Below are positions 41,224 through 49,534 of a stretch of 56,432 nt of DNA, one piece after another. The notes beneath the pieces were generated by a model that was given only the letters and a program-made list of their open reading frames with translations, was not told where the DNA came from and did not search any database. Within the stretch, counting starts at the first letter, position 1. Each line of letters starts with the position of its first letter. The stretch comes from Deltaproteobacteria bacterium (GTDB taxonomy: Bacteria > Myxococcota_A > UBA9160 > SMWR01), in assembly GCA_002729515.1 (NCBI GenBank), contig PBYF01000043.1:12911-69342 (forward strand), read 5' to 3'. A program made the position numbers and the translations under genes.

Positions 41224-42933
41224 ATGAAGTTTCTGCGCCGTGGAATCTTCTTCTTCGCTACGGCCGCCCTGCTCATCTGGTGGCTGCTCCCGACCGCGGG
41301 GCCTCAGGTCCAGCGCGGCAGCGTTCTCGCGCTTCAGCTGTCGGGTTCCTACGTCGAGGCCGCCGCACCGTCTTTTCTGGCGCGTGTATTCGGCGAGGAG
41401 CGCCAGCCGTTCATTTCGGTGCTCTCGGAGCTGGCGAAGGCGGAGCGCGACGACCGGATCAGCGGTGTGGCGCTGCGCATTCGCCGGCTCGACATCGGCT
41501 GGGCCATGGCCCAGGAATTGCGCGACGCCATCGCGGGCTTGCGCGCGGCAGGCAAGGGCACCGTTGCCCTGCTGGAGACGGGCGCGCTCGGCGCGAACCT
41601 CGAGTACTACGTGGCGAGCGCCGCGGACGAGGTCCTGCTTTCGTCCGGAACCTCGGGTCCGCTCGTCGGTCTCGGCATGGAGTTCTTCTTTTTCGGAGGC
41701 TTGTGGGAGAAGCTGGGAGTCGACCCGGAAGTGGTGGTCGTCGGCGAGTACAAGAGCGCTGTGGAGGTGTTGGCCGGGACCGGGATGTCCCCGGCCTACC
41801 GAGAGATGGCGGAGTCGTTGCTCGACTCGATCTGGGGGGAGTTCGTCACTGGCATCGCAGAGGGGCGCGGGCTCGAACCTCGGGCGGTGCGCGAAGCGAT
41901 CGACAGCTCGCCGGTCACGGCCGAAGAACTGGAAACGTTTGGCCTCGTCGACGGAACGGATAGTTTCGAGGGGGCCGTTTCCCGGCTGGGCAAGGTGCGA
42001 ATCGACGGCAGCGACTATCAGGCGGTCGATCCGGCAGAGGTCGGCTTCGCCCCAGTCGCCCAGTTTGCACTGGTCTACGGATCGGGAACGGTGGTGATGG
42101 GAGAGGGGCTGCAGAGCCCGACCGGGGGCCAACGGTTCAGCTCCGACTCGGTGAGCCGGGCGCTCATCGACGCGGCGGACGACCCGTCGATCGACGCGAT
42201 CGTGTTCCGGGTGGACAGTCCCGGGGGATCGCCGCTGGCGTCTGAAATCATCTGGCACGCGGCCGAGCGCGCGAAGAGCCGGGGCAAGCCGCTGGTGGCG
42301 TCCGTATCGAACGTGGCCGCTTCGGGCGGCTACTACGTGCTGGCCGGTGCGGACGCGGTGGTCGCATCGGCCGGAAGTCTCGTCGGTTCGATCGGGGTCT
42401 ACATGATTCGGCCCCAGATCGGCGGTCTGCTCGACAAGCTCGGGATCGGTGTTGCGAGCCTGACGCGCGGGCGCGACGCCGAGATCCTCGTGTCGAGCCG
42501 TCCCTTGACGGCATCCGGCCGGGCGCGCCTCGAGCAGGAGGTGCAGGAGGTCTACGACCTCTTCGTGACACGGGTCTCCGAAGGCCGAGGCCTTTCGCCG
42601 GCGCGGGTGGACGCCGTGGGCCGGGGTCGTGTCTGGACCGGTGCACAGGGCATCGAGCGCGGTCTCGTGGACGAGTTGGGCGGTCTGCACGCGGCGGTGC
42701 GCGTGGCGAAGCGCGAACTCGGATTGGCCGAGGACGCCGACGTCGCCCTGATCCCTCACCCCGCACCGCGCTCGCTCTCCGAGGAAGTGCTCGAGGTGTT
42801 GCAGGGCTCGGTCGTCCGGGCGGCGCTCCCGCCCGGCTGGTCGCCGCTGGTCGAACGCCTCCAGACCCTGACGGCGGCGTTGGCTCAGGGCGCGCCGGCC
42901 CTCGTGCCGCCCCTGGTGTTGCGGATCCGTTGA
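41224..42933 (+). CDS. sppA: signal peptide peptidase SppA (long, two-domain form)
   Basis: 569 residues. An N-terminal membrane anchor (RGIFFFATAALLIWWLL) precedes two crotonase-like domains of the S49 family. The catalytic Lys is in VGEYKSAVEVLAGTG (about residue 178) and the catalytic Ser in SNVAASGGYYVLAGAD (about residue 364), the E. coli-type Lys/Ser dyad split over both domains. It degrades leftover signal peptides at the inner membrane. The start is ATG at 41224; the purine run in CCGGAGTGC upstream gives a weak SD. Confidence 0.93.
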   Translation: MKFLRRGIFFFATAALLIWWLLPTAGPQVQRGSVLALQLSGSYVEAAAPSFLARVFGEERQPFISVLSELAKAERDDRISGVALRIRRLDIGWAMAQELRDAIAGLRAAGKGTVALLETGALGANLEYYVASAADEVLLSSGTSGPLVGLGMEFFFFGGLWEKLGVDPEVVVVGEYKSAVEVLAGTGMSPAYREMAESLLDSIWGEFVTGIAEGRGLEPRAVREAIDSSPVTAEELETFGLVDGTDSFEGAVSRLGKVRIDGSDYQAVDPAEVGFAPVAQFALVYGSGTVVMGEGLQSPTGGQRFSSDSVSRALIDAADDPSIDAIVFRVDSPGGSPLASEIIWHAAERAKSRGKPLVASVSNVAASGGYYVLAGADAVVASAGSLVGSIGVYMIRPQIGGLLDKLGIGVASLTRGRDAEILVSSRPLTASGRARLEQEVQEVYDLFVTRVSEGRGLSPARVDAVGRGRVWTGAQGIERGLVDELGGLHAAVRVAKRELGLAEDADVALIPHPAPRSLSEEVLEVLQGSVVRAALPPGWSPLVERLQTLTAALAQGAPALVPPLVLRIR

Positions 42934-43024
42934 AAGCGGTGAGCAGAAACGGCGTGCACCTGGCGAAGGAGTTCACGCCCGTGCCCGGCACCCCGCGGTG
43001 CTGCTGTGCTCGCGACGACGCTTG

Positions 43025-43849
43025 ATGGCGCGGGTCCGATCGGAAGACGGCATCTCGCTCTACGCGGAGCTGGCGGGGGAAGGTCCCGCCGTGGTTTTCT
43101 CCTGCGCGCTCAATACCACCCACGAGAACTGGCGTGAGCAGGTCGAGACCCTCGTGCCCCGAGGCTACCGGGTCGTGCTGTGGGACTACCGGGGCCACGG
43201 GCGTTCCGACGCTCCGGAGGATCCGGACGCCTACAGCATGGATCGCGTGGTGTCGGATCTGGGCTGTGTGCTCGATTGGGCGGCCCCGGATGAGCGTGCC
43301 GTGCTGGCCGGGCTCTCCTTTGGTGGGCTCGCCTCGCTCCACTTCGCGTTGGCTCACCCGGAGCGGGTGCTCGGACTCGTGCTCGCCGGTTCGGGTCCCG
43401 GTTTCAAGAACCCGAAGGCCCAGGCGCAGTGGGCCGAAGCGGTGGATCACACGGCGGGCTTCATCGAGCGAAAGGGCGCGGCGGTTTTCGCGCAACGGGC
43501 GACCGAGATGACGATCGGCCGGCGCCCCGAGTTGCCGGCGGCCCGCCGGGCCCAGGCGGCCATCGCGGCCCAGACGTCCCACGGACTCGCCCATTTTGGC
43601 CGCCGGATCGCTGGGCTGGCGCCTCCGGTGATCGATCGGCTGGGCGAGATCGCAGCCCCCGCCCTGGTGCTGCGCGGCGAGCAGGACGCTGCCTACGAGC
43701 GGGCTGCCCAGGTGATGGCGGCCCGGCTGCCCGAGGCGGAGGTGGTGACGATCCCCGGCGCCGGGCACATCGTCAACATCGAGGACCGCGGAGCTTTCGA
43801 CACCGCGCTGCTCCGCTTCTTGGAGAAGCTGCGGGCGGCGGGAGTTTGA
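43025..43849 (+). CDS. alpha/beta hydrolase
   Basis: 274 residues from ATG at 43025. Classical alpha/beta hydrolase fold: WDYRGHGRS after strand 4, nucleophile elbow GLSFGGLAS, and a C-terminal VVTIPGAGHIVNIED supplying the His; the Asp is probably in LRGEQDAAY. It resembles 3-oxoadipate enol-lactonase and lipase-type members. Substrate unknown. The stop overlaps the sigma factor start as TTGA, tying it to that operon. Confidence 0.87.
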   Translation: MARVRSEDGISLYAELAGEGPAVVFSCALNTTHENWREQVETLVPRGYRVVLWDYRGHGRSDAPEDPDAYSMDRVVSDLGCVLDWAAPDERAVLAGLSFGGLASLHFALAHPERVLGLVLAGSGPGFKNPKAQAQWAEAVDHTAGFIERKGAAVFAQRATEMTIGRRPELPAARRAQAAIAAQTSHGLAHFGRRIAGLAPPVIDRLGEIAAPALVLRGEQDAAYERAAQVMAARLPEAEVVTIPGAGHIVNIEDRGAFDTALLRFLEKLRAAGV

Positions 43850-44490
43850 GCGGCCAGCACAGCAACCGGCCCCCGGGGGACCGAAACCCGGGGCCGTCCG
43901 AAGGGTTCGAAGGCTCGGCGGAGGCAGTGTTGCTCGCACCCGAGGAGAACGTCCAGCTCATGCTGGCGCTGCGCGCGGGCGATGCTGCCGCCTTCGACGT
44001 GCTCTTTCGGCGTTGGTCCGGTCCGCTGCTGCGCTACCTCGAACGCATGCTGCGCGACCGGGCCGTCGCCGAGGAACTGGTCCAGGAGGCCTTCATCCGT
44101 GTTCACGAAGCTCGCGAGCGCTACCGGCCGGATGCGCGTTTTTCGACGTGGCTCTACCGGATTGCGACGAACCTGGCGCTCAACGAGCTGCGTCGTCCCC
44201 GTCACCGAGCGGTGCACCGCAGCGCCGACGAGGAGGGCGTGCCGTTGCTCGCCGACGCCGGGCCCGGCACAGAAGCGGTGGTCGACGCCCGCCGCCGGGG
44301 TGCCGCCGCGGCACGGGCACTCGGTGAGCTGCCCGAGAAGCAACGCGCAGCGCTCTGCCTTGCCGCGGTCGAGGGGCTTTCGTACGCCGAGGTGGCGGAG
44401 GCGCTCGATGTGACCGAGAAGGCCGTGAAGTCCCTGGTGCACCGAGCCCGCAGCTCGCTGGCGCGGCGCCTGGCAGGGGAGGAGGGATAG
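43846..44490 (+). CDS. ECF-type RNA polymerase sigma factor
   Basis: About 214 residues if TTG at 43846 is used (TTGA overlap with the hydrolase); GTG at 43927 is a plausible shorter start. Sigma region 2 (ALLFRRWSG-like FDVLFRRWSGPLLRYLERML, VAEELVQEAFIRVHEARERY, FSTWLYRIATNLALNELRR) and region 4 (LPEKQRAALCLAAVEGLSYA, DVTEKAVKSLVHRARSSLAR) are clear. It directs RNA polymerase to a stress regulon and is controlled by the anti-sigma factor encoded 2 bp downstream. Confidence 0.93.
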   Translation: MSGQHSNRPPGDRNPGPSEGFEGSAEAVLLAPEENVQLMLALRAGDAAAFDVLFRRWSGPLLRYLERMLRDRAVAEELVQEAFIRVHEARERYRPDARFSTWLYRIATNLALNELRRPRHRAVHRSADEEGVPLLADAGPGTEAVVDARRRGAAAARALGELPEKQRAALCLAAVEGLSYAEVAEALDVTEKAVKSLVHRARSSLARRLAGEEG

Positions 44491-44492
44491 CC

Positions 44493-45212
44493 GTGCCCGA
44501 AATTCCGGTGGATTGCCTGCCCTTCGACGAGGATCTTTCGGCGTTGATCGACTCGGAGCTGGACGAGGGGCGAGAGGCCGAGGTGCGCGCTCACGTCGAG
44601 ACCTGCTCGCATTGCGCGGGGCGCCTCGAGGCGCTGGGCAGCGTCGACCGGGCGCTGGCCGACATTCCCGTTTCCGAGGTGCCGGCGGATCTTTCGCGCC
44701 GGTTGGCGGCGCGGTTGGCAACAACCGGAGCGCCGGTCGTGCAGCGCCGCCGGCGGGCGCCGCCACCCGCGCGTCGCTGGCAGCGCGCCGCGGGTGCCCT
44801 GGCGGCGGCAGCCGTCGTGGCGGTGGCGGTCTTTCTGGGTCTTCCCGGCGAGCCGCCGCAGCGCAGTCCCCGGTTGGCTCTCGAGCCCGAGCTGGCCGAG
44901 CCGCGGCTGGCTCTCGAGCCGGAGCTGGCCGAGCCCCAGCTGGCTGCGGTGCCCGAGCTGGCCGAGCCGCTGCTGGCTCTCGAGCCGGAGCTGGCCGAGC
45001 CGCGCGTCGAACTCGCGGCCGTCGATCCGGTTCCGAAGCGCCGCGACGAGGCGGGGTTCGAGCGATTGCCCGCCCTCGCGGACCGGGATGTGGACGACGT
45101 CGCACTGCTGCTCGCCGTCGCGGAACTCGCGGAATCCGACGATAGGGGCCTTGTCGCCAACCTCGAGTTGCTCGAGATGCTCGTCGATCTCGGTCCGCCG
45201 GAGGGCGTCTGA
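44493..45212 (+). CDS. zinc-finger anti-sigma factor with an 11-residue repeat region
   Basis: 239 residues. The N-terminal zinc-binding anti-sigma domain has HVETCSHC (HxxxCxxC, about residues 31-38) with an upstream His/Asp-rich helix. One transmembrane helix follows (AAGALAAAAVVAVAVFLGL, about 98-116). The periplasmic part starts with four 11-residue repeats (LALEPELAEPR-like). It should hold the sigma factor at the membrane and release it on an envelope signal. The start is GTG at 44493. Its stop shares bases with the downstream gene start (TGATG). Confidence 0.9.
   Translation: MPEIPVDCLPFDEDLSALIDSELDEGREAEVRAHVETCSHCAGRLEALGSVDRALADIPVSEVPADLSRRLAARLATTGAPVVQRRRRAPPPARRWQRAAGALAAAAVVAVAVFLGLPGEPPQRSPRLALEPELAEPRLALEPELAEPQLAAVPELAEPLLALEPELAEPRVELAAVDPVPKRRDEAGFERLPALADRDVDDVALLLAVAELAESDDRGLVANLELLEMLVDLGPPEGV
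44874..45005 (+). repeat. four 33-bp tandem repeats inside the anti-sigma gene
   Basis: Units begin at 44874, 44907, 44940 and 44973 and encode LALEPELAEPR, LALEPELAEPQ, LAAVPELAEPL and LALEPELAEPR. The DNA core GAGCTGGCCGAGCC is repeated almost exactly, so copy number could vary without frame loss. The protein segment is an acidic, Pro-rich linker just outside the membrane helix. Confidence 0.95.
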
Positions 45213-45988
45213 TGAGCCGCCCCCTCGCCGTCGTACTCGCGGCCGCGCTCCTGGCGAACCCCGTGTTCGCGGTGGAAGCGGTGAGCGACGACGTCGGCCA
45301 GCGCGGTTCCGTCGATGCGCGTCGCGGCGGCGCCCAACAGACCCGCCGCGAGCACCGGGCAGCGCAGCGCGAACGCTACCGCGACGCCTCACCCCGCGAG
45401 CGCCGGGAAATGCGCCGCCACGCCCGGGAGCGCTGGCGCAATGCCACTCCCGACGAGCGGCGGAAGATGCGGCGGCACGTGCGAGAGCGCTGGCACGACG
45501 CGACACCGGCCGAACGCCGTAAACTGCACGAGCGGCGGCAGCACGCCCGGGAACGCCTGCATCGCGCGATGCCCGAGGAACGGCGTGAGATGCGCGAGCG
45601 GCTGCGCCGACACATCGACGAGCTGCCTTCCAAGCAGCGACGAGCGTTGCGCCGGAACATTCGGAGGCTCTCTCCGGAAGAGCGGCGCAACGTGCGGCGG
45701 CAACTCGCCGACCTGCCCGAGACGGAGCGCGAAGTGCTCATGGGCCAGATCGCGCGCTTCCGGGAGCTCCCGCCGGAGGAGCAGCAGGAGCTGCGGGATC
45801 GCCTGGCCGATTTCCGTGCGCTCGGCGATGGCGAGCAGAAGCGCATTCGCCACAACACCCGGCGCTTCCGCGCTCTTTCCCCCGAGCGTAAAGAGGAGCT
45901 CCGCGAGGCCTGGGACGAGCTCGAGGGGTTGCCGCCCGACGAGCGTGAGGCCTACGTGGAGGAGCTCCTCAGGGATCGGGGCTATTAG
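45212..45988 (+). CDS. secreted Arg/Glu-rich helical protein (DUF3106-like)
   Basis: 258 residues. A signal peptide (LAVVLAAALLANPVFA, cleavage near residue 20) is followed by a charged helical body with repeating units such as RERYRDASPRERREMRRHAR and RERWRNATPDERRKMRRHVR. The motif A-T/S-P-x-E-R-R recurs every 16-20 residues, giving stacked short helices as in DUF3106 and CpxP/Spy-type periplasmic proteins. It is the third gene of the sigma/anti-sigma operon (TGATG overlap), so it is probably the sensor or effector. The exact role is unknown. Confidence 0.8.
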   Translation: MSRPLAVVLAAALLANPVFAVEAVSDDVGQRGSVDARRGGAQQTRREHRAAQRERYRDASPRERREMRRHARERWRNATPDERRKMRRHVRERWHDATPAERRKLHERRQHARERLHRAMPEERREMRERLRRHIDELPSKQRRALRRNIRRLSPEERRNVRRQLADLPETEREVLMGQIARFRELPPEEQQELRDRLADFRALGDGEQKRIRHNTRRFRALSPERKEELREAWDELEGLPPDEREAYVEELLRDRGY

Positions 45989-45996
45989 TCTCGGCC

Positions 45997-46407
45997 GTGC
46001 GCGCGAGTGAGACCGTCGCCATCGAGACGACCGCCCCCGAGCAGCACCGGGACCTCACGGACGCGGTGCGGGACGTCGTGCGGCGCTCGGGACTCGCATC
46101 GGGCCTGTGCCACGTGATGGTGCTGCACTCCACGGCCGCCGTCGTCGTGAACGAGACGGACGATCCGAACATCGGCACCGACATCTCCGTGGCACTCGAT
46201 CGCGCCATCCCGGACCGCGACGGGTGGCTGCACGACCGTATCGACGACAACGCCAGCGCCCACATCAAGGCGGCCCTGCTGGGACCTTCGGAACTCGTCC
46301 CGGTGCGCGACGGAGAACTCGTGCTCGGAACCTGGCAGCGGATCATCCTGATGGAGTTCGACGGCCCGCGGAAGCGAAAGGTCCACGTACAACTCCTGCC
46401 GTCTTAG
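45997..46407 (+). CDS. yjbQ: YjbQ/UPF0047 family protein
   Basis: 136 residues from GTG at 45997. It has the family motifs CHVMVLHSTAAVVVNE, DNASAHIKAALLGPSE and LGTWQRIILMEFDGPR. E. coli YjbQ shows secondary thiamine-phosphate synthase activity but its native role is uncertain. The convergent ThiI gene shares a four-base stop overlap (TTAG, 46404-46407), and both touch thiamine or sulfur metabolism by family, which may be coincidence. Confidence 0.9.
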   Translation: MRASETVAIETTAPEQHRDLTDAVRDVVRRSGLASGLCHVMVLHSTAAVVVNETDDPNIGTDISVALDRAIPDRDGWLHDRIDDNASAHIKAALLGPSELVPVRDGELVLGTWQRIILMEFDGPRKRKVHVQLLPS

Positions 46408-47873
46408 CTTTCCTCTGCTCTGCGCAGGGCGCGCGTGCCGCCGCGGAAATGGAAAGCATCGAATCCATCCTTGCGCATCACACCGGCCAGGTGAGCGCTC
46501 ATCAGGCCGTAGTCGCAGTAGAGGACGTAGCTGCGGTCGCGTTCGAAACTCGGGTAGGCGGCCAACGCCCGGTGGAATTCGAGCCACATTGCTTTCTCGT
46601 GGTGCCAGGTGTCGAACTCGTTCCGCCCGCGCAGGTCGATGACGGTGGCGTCCACCGGCAGGTGTGTCACCTCCAACTCGGGGATCTCGAGTTCTTCTTC
46701 ACCCAGGTCGCGCAGGTCGAAGTGATGGCATTGGTCGACGGACGCGGCGAGCACCTTCGGGTCCATGCGCGCCTCCTCGCTCTCGATCGCGTCGAAGCTC
46801 GCTGCCGTCGCGGGTCGGTGCGGAACCAGGTCGCAATACTCGCCCACTACCTTCGAGAGCTCGAAGGTTTCGATGCGTCGGGCCGTATCGATGATCTCGT
46901 CCTTGTTCGCCCCGACCAGGGGACGCAGGATCATGTGGTCGGTGGCGCGCGAGATGACGGAGAGATTCTGAAGGGTCTGGGAAGAGACCTGACCCACCGC
47001 TTCGCCGGTGATGATCGCGCTGGCGCGCCGCTGGCGCGCAATGTGGTCGGCGGCGCGCAGCATGAGGCGCTTGAGCAGCACCTGCCAGTAACGCTTCGTC
47101 GTCCGCGCTCGGAGTTCTGCCGCCACGGCCTCGAAGTCTACGGACAGAAGTTTGGGCCGCTGCCCGTAGTGCCAGTTGTCTGCGAGGACCTTGGCGACCC
47201 GGAGCACCCCGAGTTCGTGAGCGATGCCCCCGAGGTTGCAGAAGACGTAGTCCTGGGCCACGCCGCGGCGCAGCAGCTGCCAGGATGCGACGGCCGAGTC
47301 GAAGCCGCCGGATAGCAGCGTCACGGCGCGTCCCTCGACGCCGAGCGGCAGGCCGCCGCTCGCCGCGGTGTGCTCGCCGAAGAGGAAGGCCTCCCCGTCC
47401 ATGAGTTCCACCCGGGCCGTGAACTCGGGTGCCCCCAGGTCGACACCGGCCGCCGCCGGAAGCAACGCGGCGCCGAGTTCGCGCTCGATGTCGCGGGGAT
47501 CGACACGGATGCGATCGCGCCTGCCCACGCGTCGCGCGCGCACGGCGAAGCGGCGGCCGCGCACGCGCTCGGCGAAGTTGGCGGTTCCCGCACGAACGAT
47601 GCCAGCCAGTTCGTCGGTACAGCGCACTTCGACTATCGATGCCGATTGCACGCCGAAGACGCGGACCAGGGGGTCGATGCGTGCGCCCGGGGGCAGCTCG
47701 ACGAAGATCCGGTCGTGCGACGCGCGAACGCGCGGGGGAAGGCCTTCGGAGGTGAGAGCGTCCTGGAGGTTCTGGAGCAGGCGTCGCACGAACTGGTGAC
47801 GTGTGGCGCGTGCCTTGATGTGGATGTCGCCCGAGAAACGGAGCAGTACCAGGGTGCTGGCGTCTTTCCCCAT
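46404..47873 (-). CDS. thiI: ThiI: tRNA 4-thiouridine synthase with rhodanese domain
   Basis: 489 residues from ATG at 47873. An N-terminal ferredoxin-like/THUMP part (about 1-170) precedes the PP-loop ATPase with LLSGGFDSAVASW (about residues 197-209), then a C-terminal rhodanese domain (VIDLRGRNEFDTWHHEKAMW) with the Cys of YVLYCDYG as persulfide carrier. It makes s4U in tRNA and can feed sulfur to thiazole synthesis. The full three-domain form matches the enterobacterial type. Divergent from the HAD gene by only 15 bp, with GGAGG for thiI in that gap. Confidence 0.93.
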   Translation of the reverse strand: MGKDASTLVLLRFSGDIHIKARATRHQFVRRLLQNLQDALTSEGLPPRVRASHDRIFVELPPGARIDPLVRVFGVQSASIVEVRCTDELAGIVRAGTANFAERVRGRRFAVRARRVGRRDRIRVDPRDIERELGAALLPAAAGVDLGAPEFTARVELMDGEAFLFGEHTAASGGLPLGVEGRAVTLLSGGFDSAVASWQLLRRGVAQDYVFCNLGGIAHELGVLRVAKVLADNWHYGQRPKLLSVDFEAVAAELRARTTKRYWQVLLKRLMLRAADHIARQRRASAIITGEAVGQVSSQTLQNLSVISRATDHMILRPLVGANKDEIIDTARRIETFELSKVVGEYCDLVPHRPATAASFDAIESEEARMDPKVLAASVDQCHHFDLRDLGEEELEIPELEVTHLPVDATVIDLRGRNEFDTWHHEKAMWLEFHRALAAYPSFERDRSYVLYCDYGLMSAHLAGVMRKDGFDAFHFRGGTRALRRAEES

Positions 47874-47888
47874 GGCTAGCCTCCGTCG

Positions 47889-48626
47889 ATGGCGCTTCCC
47901 CGAGTCGCGGACCTTCGCGCGCTGCTGCTCGACCTGGACGATACGATACTCGACGATCGCAGCGGCCTGCTCCCGGCCTGGAACGTCACGGTGGAATTCA
48001 CCTGTGGCGAGTGCGGTGGGCTCTCGCCCGAGGATCTCCGGGCGGCGATCTCGAGCGTGACCAACTGGTTCTGGTCGGATCCGGCGCGGGAGCGCCGCGG
48101 GCGCCTGGACCTGGTGGAGGCGCGCTGCGAAATCATCGGTGCGGCGCTGGCGCGCCTCGGCATCGGGGACGCCGATCTCGCAAGGCGTGCCGCACACGTC
48201 TACACGCGGCGGCGCGATGCGGGCCAGCGGCTGGTTCCGGGTGTGGGCGAGGCTCTGGCCCGGCTGCGTGGCGCCTTTGCGCATTTCGCTCTGGTGACCA
48301 ACGGTGCCAGCCTCCCGCAGCGGGCAAAGCTGGAACGCTTCGATCTCGTGGACTGGTTCGACCACATCCAGGTGGAGGGCGAGTTCGGCGCCGGAAAGCC
48401 GGAGCCCGAGGTCTATCGCAGCGTGACGCGTGTCCTCGGAGTGGACCCCGACGTCAGCCTGATGGTTGGAGACAACTTCGTTTGCGATGTCCTGGGTGCC
48501 CTGGACGCTGGGCTACACGCCGCGTGGATCGACGTGGACGGGTGTGGCGAGTCACCGCGACCGGCGCCCCGCTCCTTTGCGACGCTCTCGTCCCTCGCAG
48601 AGCTGGCCGACCGCCTGGGGTGCTAG
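47889..48626 (+). CDS. HAD-family phosphatase (HAD-IA, YjjG/PynA-like)
   Basis: 245 residues. Motif I is LLLDLDDTILDD (catalytic Asp pair DxD), motif II LVTNGAS, motif III the Lys in GAGKPEPEVY and motif IV MVGDNFVCDVLGA. The alpha-helical cap between motifs I and II marks subfamily IA. It hydrolyses small phosphate esters such as nucleotides or sugar phosphates; specificity is not shown. The start is ATG at 47889; no clear SD in the 15-bp divergent gap. Confidence 0.9.
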   Translation: MALPRVADLRALLLDLDDTILDDRSGLLPAWNVTVEFTCGECGGLSPEDLRAAISSVTNWFWSDPARERRGRLDLVEARCEIIGAALARLGIGDADLARRAAHVYTRRRDAGQRLVPGVGEALARLRGAFAHFALVTNGASLPQRAKLERFDLVDWFDHIQVEGEFGAGKPEPEVYRSVTRVLGVDPDVSLMVGDNFVCDVLGALDAGLHAAWIDVDGCGESPRPAPRSFATLSSLAELADRLGC

Positions 48627-48645
48627 GCATCGCCCGATCGGGGGG

Positions 48646-48918
48646 TTAGCCGGGGTGGCAGGCGCGCTGGAGTCCGGCCCCCAGCAGCAGAATGACCCAG
48701 AGCAGGGTCATAGGCGAGAACGGCAGCGACCGCTTCGGGCGTTCGCTCTTGATCTCGAACTCCTTGGAATCGGGCGGCATCTCGACGGTGGGGCGGTTCC
48801 GGGACCCGGACAGCCGCGCGCCGCAGTGGATGCAGTGCTTTGTGCCCGCGGCGAAGGTGACGCGGCAGTTGTGGCAGAAGACTTCGAACGGGGTCCGGGG
48901 ACCGTCTTGCTGCTGCAT
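48646..48918 (-). CDS. small zinc-ribbon membrane protein
   Basis: 90 residues. An N-terminal four-Cys zinc ribbon (CHNCRVTFAAG and CIHCGARLSG) is followed by a linker and one C-terminal transmembrane helix (PMTLLWVILLLGAGL). Such proteins may sense metals or tether partners; no function is known. The start is ATG at 48918. It converges with the HAD gene over 19 bp. Confidence 0.8.
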   Translation of the reverse strand: MQQQDGPRTPFEVFCHNCRVTFAAGTKHCIHCGARLSGSRNRPTVEMPPDSKEFEIKSERPKRSLPFSPMTLLWVILLLGAGLQRACHPG

Positions 48919-48992
48919 GGCCCTAGGGTATCGGATCGGGTGGAGGCGTGGTTGGTGTCAAGCTGTCCCGCTGGTGAGTCGATTCTATCGGT

Positions 48993-49415
48993 GTGGAAGA
49001 ATCGCTTCCCCTCTTTCCGACGCCCGACGAGGTGGGTTCGCGCTACGCGGTCTGCCCCCTCGTGGACGTACGGCCGGAGGCCGACGGGTTGCGGCATCGG
49101 GAAGGCCTGCTTTCGTGGGGGGCAATTCTGCGCGCCCACGTCGCGGAGGTGGGCGAGCCCCAGGGTCCGTGTGCAGTGGTCTTCGACCTGGTCATCGGGC
49201 GGGAAGGGACGTCCTGGCAGGTGCTGCGCTTCGGCATCGAGCCCGGAGACGAAGCTGCCGAGCTCGGCCGGCAGCTCACGGCGGCTCTCCCGCCCCGGTG
49301 CCTCGCAGCCTCCATCAAGAGCCTGACAGCGGACGGATCCCCCGGCGAGTGGCATTCCGATCTGGCGAGCCTCGATGAGTCGAGCCTGGTGGCTCTGACC
49401 GCCGCCTTCGACTGA
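48993..49415 (+). CDS. hypothetical protein
   Basis: 140 residues from GTG at 48993 (VEESLPLFPTPDEVGSRYAV). A soluble alpha/beta-looking protein with GPCAVVFDLVIGREGTSWQV and LRFGIEPGDEAAELGRQL; no signal peptide or membrane helix. I do not recognise a family. Codon use is like its neighbours (high GC at third positions). It stands alone between a divergent zinc-ribbon gene and pal, with a 119-bp gap before pal. Confidence 0.65.
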   Translation: MEESLPLFPTPDEVGSRYAVCPLVDVRPEADGLRHREGLLSWGAILRAHVAEVGEPQGPCAVVFDLVIGREGTSWQVLRFGIEPGDEAAELGRQLTAALPPRCLAASIKSLTADGSPGEWHSDLASLDESSLVALTAAFD

Positions 49416-49534
49416 AATCTGCGCTGCGCTCGGGCGGCACCGAGCCATTCCATGCACTGCTGGCGAATCTCGGGGCGGCTACTACTATCCCCCCCCGAGG
49501 GGTCGATCGACCACGTCACGAAAAGGGAGACACC

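Noticed and set aside
40243-42759. 838-residue minus-strand ORF across the thiolase fusion and SppA
   Set aside because: Shadow of the two genes; the SppA Lys and Ser motifs are clear on the plus strand.
49485-49505. C8 run before pal as a phase-variable promoter element
   Set aside because: Single short run with no promoter elements identifiable around it; noted only in the pal entry.
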